From the NCBI RefSeq assembly GCF_018780075.1, contig NZ_JADMKB010000009.1, forward strand, positions 87,799-151,798: a stretch of 64,000 bases of DNA. Direction: 5' to 3'. The DNA comes from Hydrogenophaga sp. GTDB taxonomy: Bacteria; Pseudomonadota; Gammaproteobacteria; Burkholderiales; Burkholderiaceae_C. The notes beneath the pieces were generated by a model. The model was not told the DNA's origin. It ran no database searches and saw nothing but the letters and a program-made list of their open reading frames with translations. Positions within the stretch are counted from its first letter, which is position 1. Every line of letters starts with the position of its first letter. Positions 1 to 9,058 of this stretch are shown piece after piece. The position numbers and the translations under genes were made by a program.

Positions 1-986
1 CCGTGCTCGATCGCCAGCAGAGGCACGCTGATCTGGCGCGCGCAGGCTTCGCCGTCGGCGCGCGAGTCGTCGATGGACCACTGCGAGAGCCAGGAGCGCA
101 GCGTCGAAAAGCGCGCCATGCCCACCGGCCCGCTGTTCACGGTTTCCGGCACGCCCAGGTAACAGCGGCCCACGGGGCGGCCATTGGGGTCGATGGAACC
201 GTCAAGGAAGCGCGGGTCGGCCAGGGTGCGGTGCGTGACGAAACCGCGCTCCAGCTCGGCACCGCCCCGGCGCCGCAGGTCTTCGAGCGTGTCCTTCACG
301 CGCGCCGTGATGCGCTGCACGCGCGCCAGCTGGGCCGCGCGGTAGGCCGCCAGCCAGTCGGCCGGGTACGGCGCGTTGAAGGGCAGCGACGGCGCATACA
401 GATCGAAGGAGGGATTGCGCTGGTCCGGGTCGGCCTCGTCGATCACGGAAGGGTCGATCCAGTCGCGCAGGCACTGGGCGCGCGAGCGGTGTGCGGCCTC
501 CAGCACCACGCCGTCGGCCGGGATCAGGCCCGCCCCCACGATGTCCACCGGGTCGCCCGCCGGCGTCTGGTTGATCGTCGGGTGCTCGGCCTGCGACTGG
601 TAGAAAAGCGCCAGCGAACCGCCGCCCGACCAGCCCATGAGGATCACGCGCTGGAAGCCCAGCACCTCCTTGGCGTGGCGCACGCAGGCGCCCATGTCGA
701 GCACCACCTTCTCCATGATCAGCGCGGTGTCGTTCTTGGCGTAGCGGCTGGCCATGCACAGCACCGGGTAACCGGCCGCCGCCAGCGCGGGCGGCAGGGG
801 CAGCAGCTGCAGCGTGGAGCTCGGGTGCATCATCAGGAACACCACGTCGCGCGAGGCGCCGGGCGCGCTGATCAGCAGGCCTTCCAGGTTGACCGCGCCC
901 TGGCTGCCGGAAAAACCGTAGGTTTCGGTGAAGGCGTTGGTTTCGCGGTAGGCGATGTGCACCCACTGGTGCGTCAGGCCGCTCAC
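1..986 (-). CDS. alpha/beta hydrolase family protein (partial, runs off the window start)
   Basis: Minus-strand reading from GTG at 986 gives VSGLTHQWVHIAYRETNAFTETYGFSGSQGAVNLEGLLIS...MGWSGGGSLALFY, with a GWSGG nucleophile elbow. The listed ORFs over this region are off-frame. Confidence 0.7.
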   Translation of the reverse strand, partial: MSGLTHQWVHIAYRETNAFTETYGFSGSQGAVNLEGLLISAPGASRDVVFLMMHPSSTLQLLPLPPALAAAGYPVLCMASRYAKNDTALIMEKVVLDMGACVRHAKEVLGFQRVILMGWSGGGSLALFYQSQAEHPTINQTPAGDPVDIVGAGLIPADGVVLEAAHRSRAQCLRDWIDPSVIDEADPDQRNPSFDLYAPSLPFNAPYPADWLAAYRAAQLARVQRITARVKDTLEDLRRRGGAELERGFVTHRTLADPRFLDGSIDPNGRPVGRCYLGVPETVNSGPVGMARFSTLRSWLSQWSIDDSRADGEACARQISVPLLAIEH

Positions 987-990
987 CGCG

Positions 991-1623
991 TCACCCGCTC
1001 ACGGGCCACATCACACCGGTGTCGGCCAGGATCGCGTCCAGCGGCACGTCGTGCGACTCGGGTGCCAGGTCGGGCAGGTAGGAGAAGTCGTAACCCAGGC
1101 CCACGGTGAAGGGCTTGGGCTGAAGCGAGGCCAGTGTGCGGTCGTAGAAACCACCGCCGTAGCCCAGCCGGTAACCGCCGGGGCCGTAACCCACGCAGGG
1201 CACGAAGATCAGCGTGGGTTCGATGATCTCGGTGTCTTTCGGTTTCGGGATGCCGTAGGCGTCTTCTTCCATGGGGCAGCCGGGGAACCAGCTGTAGAAC
1301 GTGAGGGTCTTATCGACCTTGTTGACCACCGGCAGCCCGATGCGGCGGTGCTTCTGGGCGCCTTGGGCGTCTTCTTCGAGCCCCGCCTCCTGCCAGCGGA
1401 ACAGCGCCGGCAACGGGTCGAATTCACCCTTGATGGGCCAGTAGGCACCGATCACCGCGTCGGGCCGGTGGATCAGCCAGACGCGCATCACGCGCTGCAA
1501 CAGGTCGTTGCGCCAGGCCCGGTCGGCCAGGTTCTGGCGCTTCTCGATCAGTTGTTTGCGCCAGGCGGGTTTGGGTCCATCCAAAGGCCGAATGGTTGCA
1601 GGTTGAACGTCTTTGTTGTCCAT
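991..1623 (-). CDS. 5-formyltetrahydrofolate cyclo-ligase
   Basis: MDNKDVQ...WRKQLIEKRQNLADRAW...LIFVPCVGYGPGGYRLGYGGGFYDRTLA, characteristic C-terminal GYGGGFYDR motif. Confidence 0.88.
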   Translation of the reverse strand: MDNKDVQPATIRPLDGPKPAWRKQLIEKRQNLADRAWRNDLLQRVMRVWLIHRPDAVIGAYWPIKGEFDPLPALFRWQEAGLEEDAQGAQKHRRIGLPVVNKVDKTLTFYSWFPGCPMEEDAYGIPKPKDTEIIEPTLIFVPCVGYGPGGYRLGYGGGFYDRTLASLQPKPFTVGLGYDFSYLPDLAPESHDVPLDAILADTGVMWPVSG

Positions 1624-1632
1624 AATCGCCGC

Positions 1633-3621
1633 ATGAAACTGGTGATCCTGAAACAGGGTCTTGTGCCCATTATGGCCGCGCTGCTGATGCAGGGCGCCGC
1701 ATGGGCACAAGGCGGTGCCGATGCGGCCCTGCTCGACATGCACGACGCCTTCCGGCGCAACCACACGCAGGCGCTCAGCGCCCTGCTGCCCCGGGTGCGC
1801 GGCCATGTGCTTGAACCCATGGCCATCTACTGGGACGCCAAGGCCCGGCTGGAGACCGCCAGCCCCGACGAGGTGCGTGCGGCGATGGCCAGCATGGCAG
1901 GCACCTACTGGGAAGACCGTCTGCGCAACGACTGGCTGCTGCGCCTGGGCAAGCAGCGCGACTGGCTGAACTTCGAAGCCGAGCTGCCGCGCTACCGCAT
2001 GAACGACGACCGGCAGGTGCGGTGTTATGCGCTGATGCTCGACGCCGTGGCGCGACGCAAGCCGGCCGACGACGCGGCCCGGCAGGTCGCGCCGCTCTGG
2101 CACGCCCAGCGCGAGGCCGACGACGGCTGCGCCACCGCGGCCAAGGCTTTTGTCGACAGCGGCCACCTCAAGCCCGAGGTGGTCTGGCAGCGCGCCCGCC
2201 TGGCGATGGAGAGCAACCGCCCCGCGGTCGTGACCCAGGCCGTGGCCCTGTTGAACCCGGACTGGATCGGCATGGTCAGCGCCATCGCCGTGGACCCCGC
2301 GCGTTACCTCGACGAGAAGTTCACCGCCATCCGTCCCCGCACCAAGGAGCTGGTCACACTGGCCATCATCCGCCTGGCCAGCCTCGACACCGCGGCCGCG
2401 GCGCGCGAGATGGAGCACATGCGCTGGAAAACGCAACTCACGAACGAAGAGCGCAGCTGGCTCTGGGGCGTGATCGGCAAGCGCCTGGCCCAGACCCCGC
2501 AGGGACCGGCGCTGGCCGCCTTCGTCAACGGTGAGGACCGGTTCATGCACGCCGACCACCTGGCCTGGAAAGCGCGCGCGGGTCTGCGCGCCGGCGCCTG
2601 GGGCCACGTGCGCGACGCGATCGCGGCCATGGACGAGCCCCAGCGCAGCGAGCCCACCTGGGTCTACTGGCGCGCGCGCGCACTGCAGGCGCTCAAGGAG
2701 CCCGACGCGCTGACCGCCCAGACCCAGGCCCGCGCGCTCTACGAATCCATCGCCTCGACCCGGGGCTACCACGAGCAGCTGGCCATGGAAGAGCTGGGGC
2801 GGCCCATTGCCACGCCACCCGCGCCCGCCCCGCTGACCCCCCAGGAACTGGCCTGGCTGCAGGCCCACCCCGGCCTGCAGCGGGCGCTGGCCGCGATCCG
2901 CCTGGGCCTGCGCAGCGAAGGCGTGCGCGAGTGGAACTACAGCACCAACCTGCACACGGCCGGCGGCATGAGCGACCGCGAGCTGCTGGCCGCCGCTGCG
3001 CTGGCCTGCCAGAACGAGCTGTGGGACCGCTGCATCAACACCAGCGAGCGCACCCGCGACTTGCAGGACAACACCCAGCGCTTCCCGATGCCGCACCGCG
3101 CGCTGGTGCTCCGGCGCGCGGCCGAGATCGGGCTCGACCCGGCCTACGTCTATGGCCTGATCCGGCAGGAGAGCCGCTTCGTCACCGATGCGCGTTCGGG
3201 CGTGGGTGCCTCGGGCCTGATGCAGGTGATGCCCGCCACCGCCCGCTGGACCGCGCGCAAGATCGGCCTGACCGACTTCCAGTCGCACCAGATCACCGAC
3301 CGCGACACCAACATCCTGATCGGCACCGCTTACCTGAAGTTCGCGCTCGACGACCTCGAAGGCTCGCTCCCGCTGGCCGCCGCCGCCTACAACGCCGGCC
3401 CTGGCCGCGCGCGGGCCTGGCGCGAGGGCGCCGCGCTCCCGGGCGAAATCTGGGCCGAGAACATCCCGTTCGAAGAGACCCGCGACTACGTCAAGAAGGT
3501 GCTCGCCAACACCACCAGCTACGCGGCCCTGATCACCGGCCAGCCGCAGTCGCTGCGCGCGCGCATGGGCGTGGTCGGCCCGGCGATCGACCCGAACGCC
3601 ATCAACAAAGAGCTGCCTTGA
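1633..3621 (+). CDS. lytic transglycosylase (Slt70-like, SLT domain)
   Basis: Signal peptide MKLVILKQGLVPIMAALLMQGAAWA; C-terminal YGLIRQESRFVTDARSGVGASGLMQVMPATA...AAAYNAGPGRARAW. Confidence 0.9.
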   Translation: MKLVILKQGLVPIMAALLMQGAAWAQGGADAALLDMHDAFRRNHTQALSALLPRVRGHVLEPMAIYWDAKARLETASPDEVRAAMASMAGTYWEDRLRNDWLLRLGKQRDWLNFEAELPRYRMNDDRQVRCYALMLDAVARRKPADDAARQVAPLWHAQREADDGCATAAKAFVDSGHLKPEVVWQRARLAMESNRPAVVTQAVALLNPDWIGMVSAIAVDPARYLDEKFTAIRPRTKELVTLAIIRLASLDTAAAAREMEHMRWKTQLTNEERSWLWGVIGKRLAQTPQGPALAAFVNGEDRFMHADHLAWKARAGLRAGAWGHVRDAIAAMDEPQRSEPTWVYWRARALQALKEPDALTAQTQARALYESIASTRGYHEQLAMEELGRPIATPPAPAPLTPQELAWLQAHPGLQRALAAIRLGLRSEGVREWNYSTNLHTAGGMSDRELLAAAALACQNELWDRCINTSERTRDLQDNTQRFPMPHRALVLRRAAEIGLDPAYVYGLIRQESRFVTDARSGVGASGLMQVMPATARWTARKIGLTDFQSHQITDRDTNILIGTAYLKFALDDLEGSLPLAAAAYNAGPGRARAWREGAALPGEIWAENIPFEETRDYVKKVLANTTSYAALITGQPQSLRARMGVVGPAIDPNAINKELP

Positions 3622-4571
3622 ACAACATCCTGGTCCTCGGCGGCACCGGCTTCGTCGGTCGCCATGTGTGCGAAAAAATCCAGCGCGAAGGCTGGTGCAG
3701 CACGGTGCCGACGCGGCGCGCCCTCAACGCGGCGGCGGTGCAACACCTGCCGTGCCTGACCGTGATCGAGGCCGACGTGCACGACGAAGCCAGCCTGCGG
3801 CGACTGCTGCCGGGGCACGACGCGGTGGTCAACCTCGTGGCCATCCTGCACGGCAACGAGGCCTCGTTCGAGCGCGCCCATGTGACCCTGCCCACCACCC
3901 TGGCGCGCGCCTGCCACGCCACGGGCGTGCGGCGGCTGGTGCATTTGAGCGCACTGGGTGTGGCGCTCGACAGCCCGTCCATGTACCAGCGCAGCAAGGC
4001 GCGGGGCGAAGAGGCCCTGCGCAGCGCCGGGCTGGAGCTCAGCATCCTGCGGCCCAGCGTCATCCTTGGCGCCGGTGACCGTTTTCTGAACCTGTTTGCG
4101 CAATTGCAGGCGGTGTTCCCGGTGGTGCCGCTGGCCGCATCGGGCGCGCGTTTCCAGCCGGTGTGGGTGGAGGACGTGGCCAGCGCGGTGATCGCCTGCC
4201 TGCGCGACAGCGGCCTGCCGATGAGCAGCGTGGGCCAGACCTTCGACTGCGCCGGGCCCGAGGTGCTGACCCTGGCCGAGCTGGTGCGCATCGCCGGCGA
4301 ATTCGGCAGCCGCGCCCGGCCGGTGCTGCCCCTGCCGACGGCGCTGGGCCAGCTGCAGGCGCGCCTGATGGAGCTGATGCCCGGCGAGCCGCTCATGAGC
4401 CGCGACAACCTCGCGGCCATGCAGGTGGACAACGTCGCCAACGGGCAGTGGCCGGGGCTGTCGTCCCTGGGCATCACGCCCGCCTCGGTGCGGGCCGTGG
4501 CGCCGACCTACCTCGGTCAGCGCGGTGGCCGCAGCCACCTGGACGGGTTCCGTCGCGGCCTGCGCCGTTGA
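3618..4571 (+). CDS. NAD(P)-dependent epimerase-like protein, complex I NDUFA9 subunit family
   Basis: TTG start overlapping the previous stop; NNILVLGGTGFVGRHVCEKI Rossmann motif, NAD(P)-binding SDR-like fold. Confidence 0.8.
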   Translation: MNNILVLGGTGFVGRHVCEKIQREGWCSTVPTRRALNAAAVQHLPCLTVIEADVHDEASLRRLLPGHDAVVNLVAILHGNEASFERAHVTLPTTLARACHATGVRRLVHLSALGVALDSPSMYQRSKARGEEALRSAGLELSILRPSVILGAGDRFLNLFAQLQAVFPVVPLAASGARFQPVWVEDVASAVIACLRDSGLPMSSVGQTFDCAGPEVLTLAELVRIAGEFGSRARPVLPLPTALGQLQARLMELMPGEPLMSRDNLAAMQVDNVANGQWPGLSSLGITPASVRAVAPTYLGQRGGRSHLDGFRRGLRR

Positions 4572-4620
4572 GACTGCGTCGAAAAGAATGGCGCCGGAGC
4601 GCCACCTGTGAGCATGAGAC

Positions 4621-4705
4621 GGTGCCGCCCAGGGCACAGCCGGGCTGGCTTTGCCAGACGGCCAGTGCCGCCCCCTCAGGGGGTAGCGCGAAGCGCTGCG
4701 GGGGA
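4621..4705 (-). repeat. stop-anchored triple-hairpin repeat, copy A
   Basis: On minus strand: TAA-ATCCCCCGCAGCGCTTCGCGCTACCCCCTGAGGGGGCGGCACTGGCCGTCTGGCAAAGCCAGCCCGGCTGTGCC; shares modules with copies B-K. Confidence 0.8.
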
Positions 4706-4706
4706 T

Positions 4707-5957
4707 TTAGAACCTCGTGGCCCACTGCACGCCCAGGGCCGTCTGGCGCATGCTGACGGACTCGGTGCCACCCAGCATCGACGGGCCGGTGACCTTCACG
4801 CGCGGCGCGTACATGAACGACCAGCTGAGTTCCGTGTCCTTGGCCAGCGCATGGGTCGCACCCAGCGTGAAGTGCGACTTCATGACGCCCGGCGCCAGGA
4901 TGTTGGGTGTGATGTTGGCCGAGGTGACCGGGTTGTCGCTGCGCGTGTAACCCGCGCGCAGCGTCAGCTGCGGGCCCGCCTGCCATTGCGCGCCGAGCTT
5001 GAACACGTCAATGTTCTTCCAGCCGAAGCCGCCGCCCGGCGAACCGCCCAGTGGGCCGGCCGTGGCGGCGTTGCCGATCGCGGGCACGTCGCCATAGCCG
5101 ATGCGCTGGTAGTCGGCCGCCAGCGTCAGGTTCGACGTGGCTTTCACCGCCACGCCCACGCTCAGGTTCTCCGGGATGTCGAAGTCGCCACCGTTGGCGA
5201 ACAGGCCGGCGTATTCCTTGAAGCGGCCCATGTTGACCTTGGGCGAGTACGAAGCGCCCACGCTCACGCTGTCGGACAGCTGGCCCATGTAGCCCAGGCG
5301 CAGACCGATGCCCGAGCTGTAGGCGTAACCACTGCCCGTCAGCTTGCCTGCGTCCACCGACATGGGAGAGAAACCTTCCAGGCCATACGCCTTGAACGCC
5401 TGGTACACCAGCAGGGGCGACACGCCGATGCTGTGTTTCGGGTGGAGCTTGTACGCCACCGTGGGCGCCACCACCAGCTGGATCAGGTCAACCCCCAGGT
5501 CCCCCGAACCGCACAGGGCGTTGGCCGGGCCTTGTCCGCAGTTGAGCTGGCCGCCGGGGTAGGTGGTGTTCATGCCGCCGTTGCCGTAGACCGTGACGCC
5601 CGCGGCCATGTCGCTGGACAGCACCTGGTTGTAGCCAAATTCCGGGTTCAGGAACTCGCGCTTGCCGCTGCGCACCGAGGTGTCGAGCATGCCGCCGGTC
5701 CCCGTGCGCGACATCTCGCGGTCGGGCATGAACAGGTCCGCGCCCAGGTCCATGCGGCCGCCCACGAAGGCCGCAGACGCCGGGTTGTTGGCGCCCGCGA
5801 AAGCGTCCTGGGCCATGGCGGTGGCGGCGCCGCCCATGCCCTTGGCCTTGATGCCGTAGCCGTGAGAGAAGTAGCCGTCGGTGGCATGGGCGGGCGCCAG
5901 GGCGCCACCGATGGCGAGCAAGGCGGCGGCGCGCACGGCGCGGTGGGAACAGTGCAT
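4707..5957 (-). CDS. OmpP1/FadL/TodX family outer membrane transport protein
   Basis: Signal peptide then ATDGYFSHGYGIKAKGMGGAATAMAQDAFAGANNPASAAFVG; ends in aromatic F. Confidence 0.88.
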   Translation of the reverse strand: MHCSHRAVRAAALLAIGGALAPAHATDGYFSHGYGIKAKGMGGAATAMAQDAFAGANNPASAAFVGGRMDLGADLFMPDREMSRTGTGGMLDTSVRSGKREFLNPEFGYNQVLSSDMAAGVTVYGNGGMNTTYPGGQLNCGQGPANALCGSGDLGVDLIQLVVAPTVAYKLHPKHSIGVSPLLVYQAFKAYGLEGFSPMSVDAGKLTGSGYAYSSGIGLRLGYMGQLSDSVSVGASYSPKVNMGRFKEYAGLFANGGDFDIPENLSVGVAVKATSNLTLAADYQRIGYGDVPAIGNAATAGPLGGSPGGGFGWKNIDVFKLGAQWQAGPQLTLRAGYTRSDNPVTSANITPNILAPGVMKSHFTLGATHALAKDTELSWSFMYAPRVKVTGPSMLGGTESVSMRQTALGVQWATRF

Positions 5958-6013
5958 GGGGGTGTCTCCGTTGTTGTGTGGGGGGGGAATCTGTCTGGGC
6001 GCTGGTGTTCAGG

Positions 6014-6592
6014 TCAGAACTCGCCCTTGGAGGCGCGCTGCATCATGGTCCAGATGGTGTCGCGCACGGCCTGCGCTTCTTCCTTCAGCGGCGAGGGCAG
6101 CTTGCGGCCCATCTTGACCATCATGTCCATGTTGAGGGTGTAGAGCCACAGGCTGCCGTCGTCGTGCTCCACCACGCTGATGCGGCACGGCAGGTAGGCC
6201 GCCATGTGCGGGCTGAAGTCCACCATCTTTCGGGCGGTGGCCGGGCTGCAGTAGGAGTACACCGTCAGCAGCTTTTCCTTCTTGCCCGAGCGGGCCTCCA
6301 GCTCCCTGGACAGGGGCAGCACGCCCACGTCGCGCATGTTGCGTTCCACGGCCACGAGCTTCAGGATCTCTTCCACGTCTTTGGCGCTCACGCCGGGCTG
6401 GACCTTGGCTTCCCAGGTGGTGGCCACCGCGATGTCGCCGTTGCCGTCGATCCAGCGGTCCCACATGCGGGACGCCTCGGCACCCGCACCATCTTCCAGC
6501 TTGCCCATGGTGGACATCGTCCCGCAACCGGTGGTGGCGAACAGGGTGGCGGCCAGGGCCAGGCCCAGAGAGAAGCGTTTCCAGATCTGCAT
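6014..6592 (-). CDS. DUF302 domain lipoprotein
   Basis: Lipobox-like LFATTGCGT; ...LLTVYSYCSPATARKMVDFSPHMAAYLPCRISVVEHDDGSLWLYTLNMDMMV typical DUF302. Confidence 0.8.
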   Translation of the reverse strand: MQIWKRFSLGLALAATLFATTGCGTMSTMGKLEDGAGAEASRMWDRWIDGNGDIAVATTWEAKVQPGVSAKDVEEILKLVAVERNMRDVGVLPLSRELEARSGKKEKLLTVYSYCSPATARKMVDFSPHMAAYLPCRISVVEHDDGSLWLYTLNMDMMVKMGRKLPSPLKEEAQAVRDTIWTMMQRASKGEF

Positions 6593-6712
6593 GAAATGTT
6601 CCTTGAGGTAGGGGGGTGTTCGGCTGAGGCAGACCGAGGCGTCGGGCCTTGACTTTTCTCAACCGCTAACACCCTCCACCGTATCCATGCATTCGAATAT
6701 CGTCATTGGTGA

Positions 6713-6732
6713 CTACCCTAGGGGGTAGGGTA
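6713..6732. promoter_or_regulatory. candidate CsoR-family operator between DUF302 gene and csoR-like gene
   Basis: CTACCC-TAGG-GGGTAG and overlapping TACCCT-AGGGGGT-AGGGTA inverted repeats in the divergent intergenic region. Confidence 0.6.
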
Positions 6733-6826
6733 TACATGACGGATGTGAATCGCTGGCCAACCGGCAAGTTGCCCGGGGTTTCGAATTTTTGGCACACTCC
6801 ACCCGACTCACCACACGGGACACTCC

Positions 6827-7159
6827 ATGGCCACCACCCCCGCCAAATCCAAGCCAGCCGCCACCGCCACCCCCCCGCTGTCGGCCGCGGCCACCTTCCG
6901 CTCCGAACACCAGCGCGATGTGGTCAACCGGCTCAAGCGCATCGAAGGACAGGTGCGCGGCCTGATCGACATGGTGGAGGGTGGCCGCCCCTGCGAAGAC
7001 GTGGCGCAGCAGATGTCGGCCGCGCGCAAGGCCATGGACAAGGCCTTCTACCGGATGATGGCCTGCTCGGTGATGGAGGCGGTGTCGGTGTCGGCGTCCG
7101 AAGACGAGACGCTGCGCGAGGTCGAGCGCTCGACGCGGATTCTTGAAAAGTACGCATAA
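6827..7159 (+). CDS. CsoR/RcnR/FrmR family metal- or thiol-sensing transcriptional repressor
   Basis: HQRDVVNRLKRIEGQVRGLIDMVEGGRPCEDVAQQMSAARKAMDKAFYRMMACSVMEA; all-helical CsoR family signature. Confidence 0.88.
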   Translation: MATTPAKSKPAATATPPLSAAATFRSEHQRDVVNRLKRIEGQVRGLIDMVEGGRPCEDVAQQMSAARKAMDKAFYRMMACSVMEAVSVSASEDETLREVERSTRILEKYA

Positions 7160-7161
7160 CA

Positions 7162-7245
7162 CGGACTCCCCCCGCAGCGCTTCGCGCTACCCCCCAGGGG
7201 GCGATGCGAGTGGCCCGGCAAAGCCGGTTCCACCGCATCCTGGGT
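7162..7245 (+). repeat. stop-anchored triple-hairpin repeat, copy B
   Basis: CCCCCCGCAGCGCTTCGCGCTACCCCCCAGGGGGCGATGCGAGTGGCCCGGCAAAGCCGGTTCCACCGCATC. Confidence 0.82.
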
Positions 7246-7373
7246 CAGTGCATGTCTCGCCGGAGGCTGCTGGGCCTCACCGCCCTGCGCTCGAATCAAT
7301 ACCGCGGTTTTTTGGCATCAATGCCTCGCCGGCCGTGGCTTAGCATGGGCTCCTTCACACGGAGATTTCCCCC

Positions 7374-8081
7374 ATGGCACTGCAGCTCTTCATCGGCAAC
7401 AAAAACTATTCGTCCTGGTCCATGCGCCCCTGGGTGCTGATGACGCAGGCTGGCATTCCTTTTGAGGAGGTGATGGTGCGCTTCGACTCGTTCGAAGCGG
7501 ACTCCAGCTTCAAGAAGCACCTGCGCGGCGTGAACCCGGTGGGCAAGGTGCCGGTGCTGGTCGATGACGGTTTCGCGGTCTGGGACACGCTGGCGATCGC
7601 CGAGTACCTGGCCGAGCGCTTTCCCGAGAAGACCTTGTGGCCGACCGACCCGAAGCAGCGCGCCCGTGCGCGCAGCGTCTGCGCAGAAATGCACAGCGGC
7701 TTTGGCGCGCTGCGCAGCCACTGCCCGATGAACATCGAGGCCTCGCTGCCCGACACCGGCCGCCTGATCTGGCGCGACCAGGCGGGCGTGCGCGCCGACC
7801 TGGCGCGGCTCAGCGGCCTCTGGGGCGAGCTGCTCGCGGCCCAGCCCGCGACCCTGCCCGACGGCAGCGGCCCGCTGCTGTTCGGCGCGTTCAGCATCGC
7901 CGACGCCTACTTCGCGCCGGTGTGCATGCGGCTGAAGACCTACGGTCTGCCGCTGGCCGCCGACCTGCAGGCCTACGTGGACCGCGTGGCCGCGCTGCCG
8001 GGGGTGAAGGCCTGGATCGACGGCGCGCTGGCCGAACACGACTTCCTCGATTTCGAAGAGCCCTACCGCCTGGGGCGCTGA
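7374..8081 (+). CDS. glutathione S-transferase family protein
   Basis: MALQLFIGNKNYSSWSMRPWVLMTQAGIPFEE...VNPVGKVPVLVDDGFAVWDTLAIAEYLAERFP. Confidence 0.88.
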   Translation: MALQLFIGNKNYSSWSMRPWVLMTQAGIPFEEVMVRFDSFEADSSFKKHLRGVNPVGKVPVLVDDGFAVWDTLAIAEYLAERFPEKTLWPTDPKQRARARSVCAEMHSGFGALRSHCPMNIEASLPDTGRLIWRDQAGVRADLARLSGLWGELLAAQPATLPDGSGPLLFGAFSIADAYFAPVCMRLKTYGLPLAADLQAYVDRVAALPGVKAWIDGALAEHDFLDFEEPYRLGR

Positions 8082-8102
8082 GCGACCGCCGCGTCAGGCA
8101 GC

Positions 8103-9002
8103 ATGGCCATGGGCATCACCGTTCAAACCGTCAACGCCTTCGTCGACAACCAGGCGGCGCCAGACACCGGGGGCAACCCCGCGGGGGTCGTGCTGGCGGC
8201 CGACGGGCTCGACGCGCACCAGCGCCAGGCATTGGCCGCGCACCTGGGGTTGTCCGAAACCGTCTTCGTCGGTGCATCGGCGACCGCCACGCGCCGGCTG
8301 GAGTTCTTCACGCCGACCCAGCAGATCGCCCACTGCGGCCACGCCACCATCGCCGCTTTCTGGCTGATGCAGCACCTGGGGCAGGTGCGCGACGGGGTGC
8401 ACAGCAAGGAAACCATCGACGGCCACCGCGCCATCCTCATCGAAGGCACGCGCGTGGCCATGGAACAACGCGCGCCCACGTACACCGAGCTGACCACGGA
8501 CACCCAGCGACAGCAGGTGCTGGACGCCCTGCAACTGCAGGCCGACGACCTGATCGCGGGGCCGCCGCCCGCGGTGGTGCACACGGGCAATGCCTTCCTG
8601 GTGGTGGGCATGCGCAGCCGCGAGCGCCTGGCCGCCATCCAGCCCCAACTGGAGCGGATTCACCACCTCAGCGACACCCATGACCTGATCGGGTTTTACG
8701 TGTTCTGCCTGCAGCCCGACCTGCCGGGCCGTCACGCCGCCGCGCGCATGTTCGCGCCGCGTTATGGCATCGACGAGGAAGCGGCCACCGGCATGGCCGC
8801 CGGGCCATTGGCCTGCTGGCTGCACGACCGGCTGGGCATGGCACAACGCCGCTTCTTGCTGGAACAGGGCCGCCTCATGCCCCATCCGTCCCCCAGCCTG
8901 ATCGAGGTGTCGCTGGACATCGGTGCTGCGGGCATGGAGCGCCTGTGGGCCGGTGGCACCGCGCGCCTGACCGGGACGCAGCAGCTCGCCCTGGGTGCCT
9001 GA
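8103..9002 (+). CDS. PhzF family isomerase/epimerase-like protein
   Basis: QTVNAFVDNQAAPDTGGNPAGVVLAAD...FFTPTQQIAHCGHATIAAFWLM...GIDEEAATGMAAGPLACWL. Confidence 0.88.
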   Translation: MAMGITVQTVNAFVDNQAAPDTGGNPAGVVLAADGLDAHQRQALAAHLGLSETVFVGASATATRRLEFFTPTQQIAHCGHATIAAFWLMQHLGQVRDGVHSKETIDGHRAILIEGTRVAMEQRAPTYTELTTDTQRQQVLDALQLQADDLIAGPPPAVVHTGNAFLVVGMRSRERLAAIQPQLERIHHLSDTHDLIGFYVFCLQPDLPGRHAAARMFAPRYGIDEEAATGMAAGPLACWLHDRLGMAQRRFLLEQGRLMPHPSPSLIEVSLDIGAAGMERLWAGGTARLTGTQQLALGA

Positions 9003-9058
9003 AGGGCCTCATCCCCCCGGGCCCCGAAGACCCGGCCGGCGCCCCTACACTTGGCGCG

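Noticed and set aside
3-1109. 368-aa plus-strand ORF at the window start
   Set aside because: Antisense to the alpha/beta hydrolase, which has a recognisable GWSGG motif.
991-3288. 765-aa minus-strand ORF
   Set aside because: Only its C-terminal part (from 1623) is the real 5-formyl-THF cyclo-ligase; the rest is antisense to the lytic transglycosylase.
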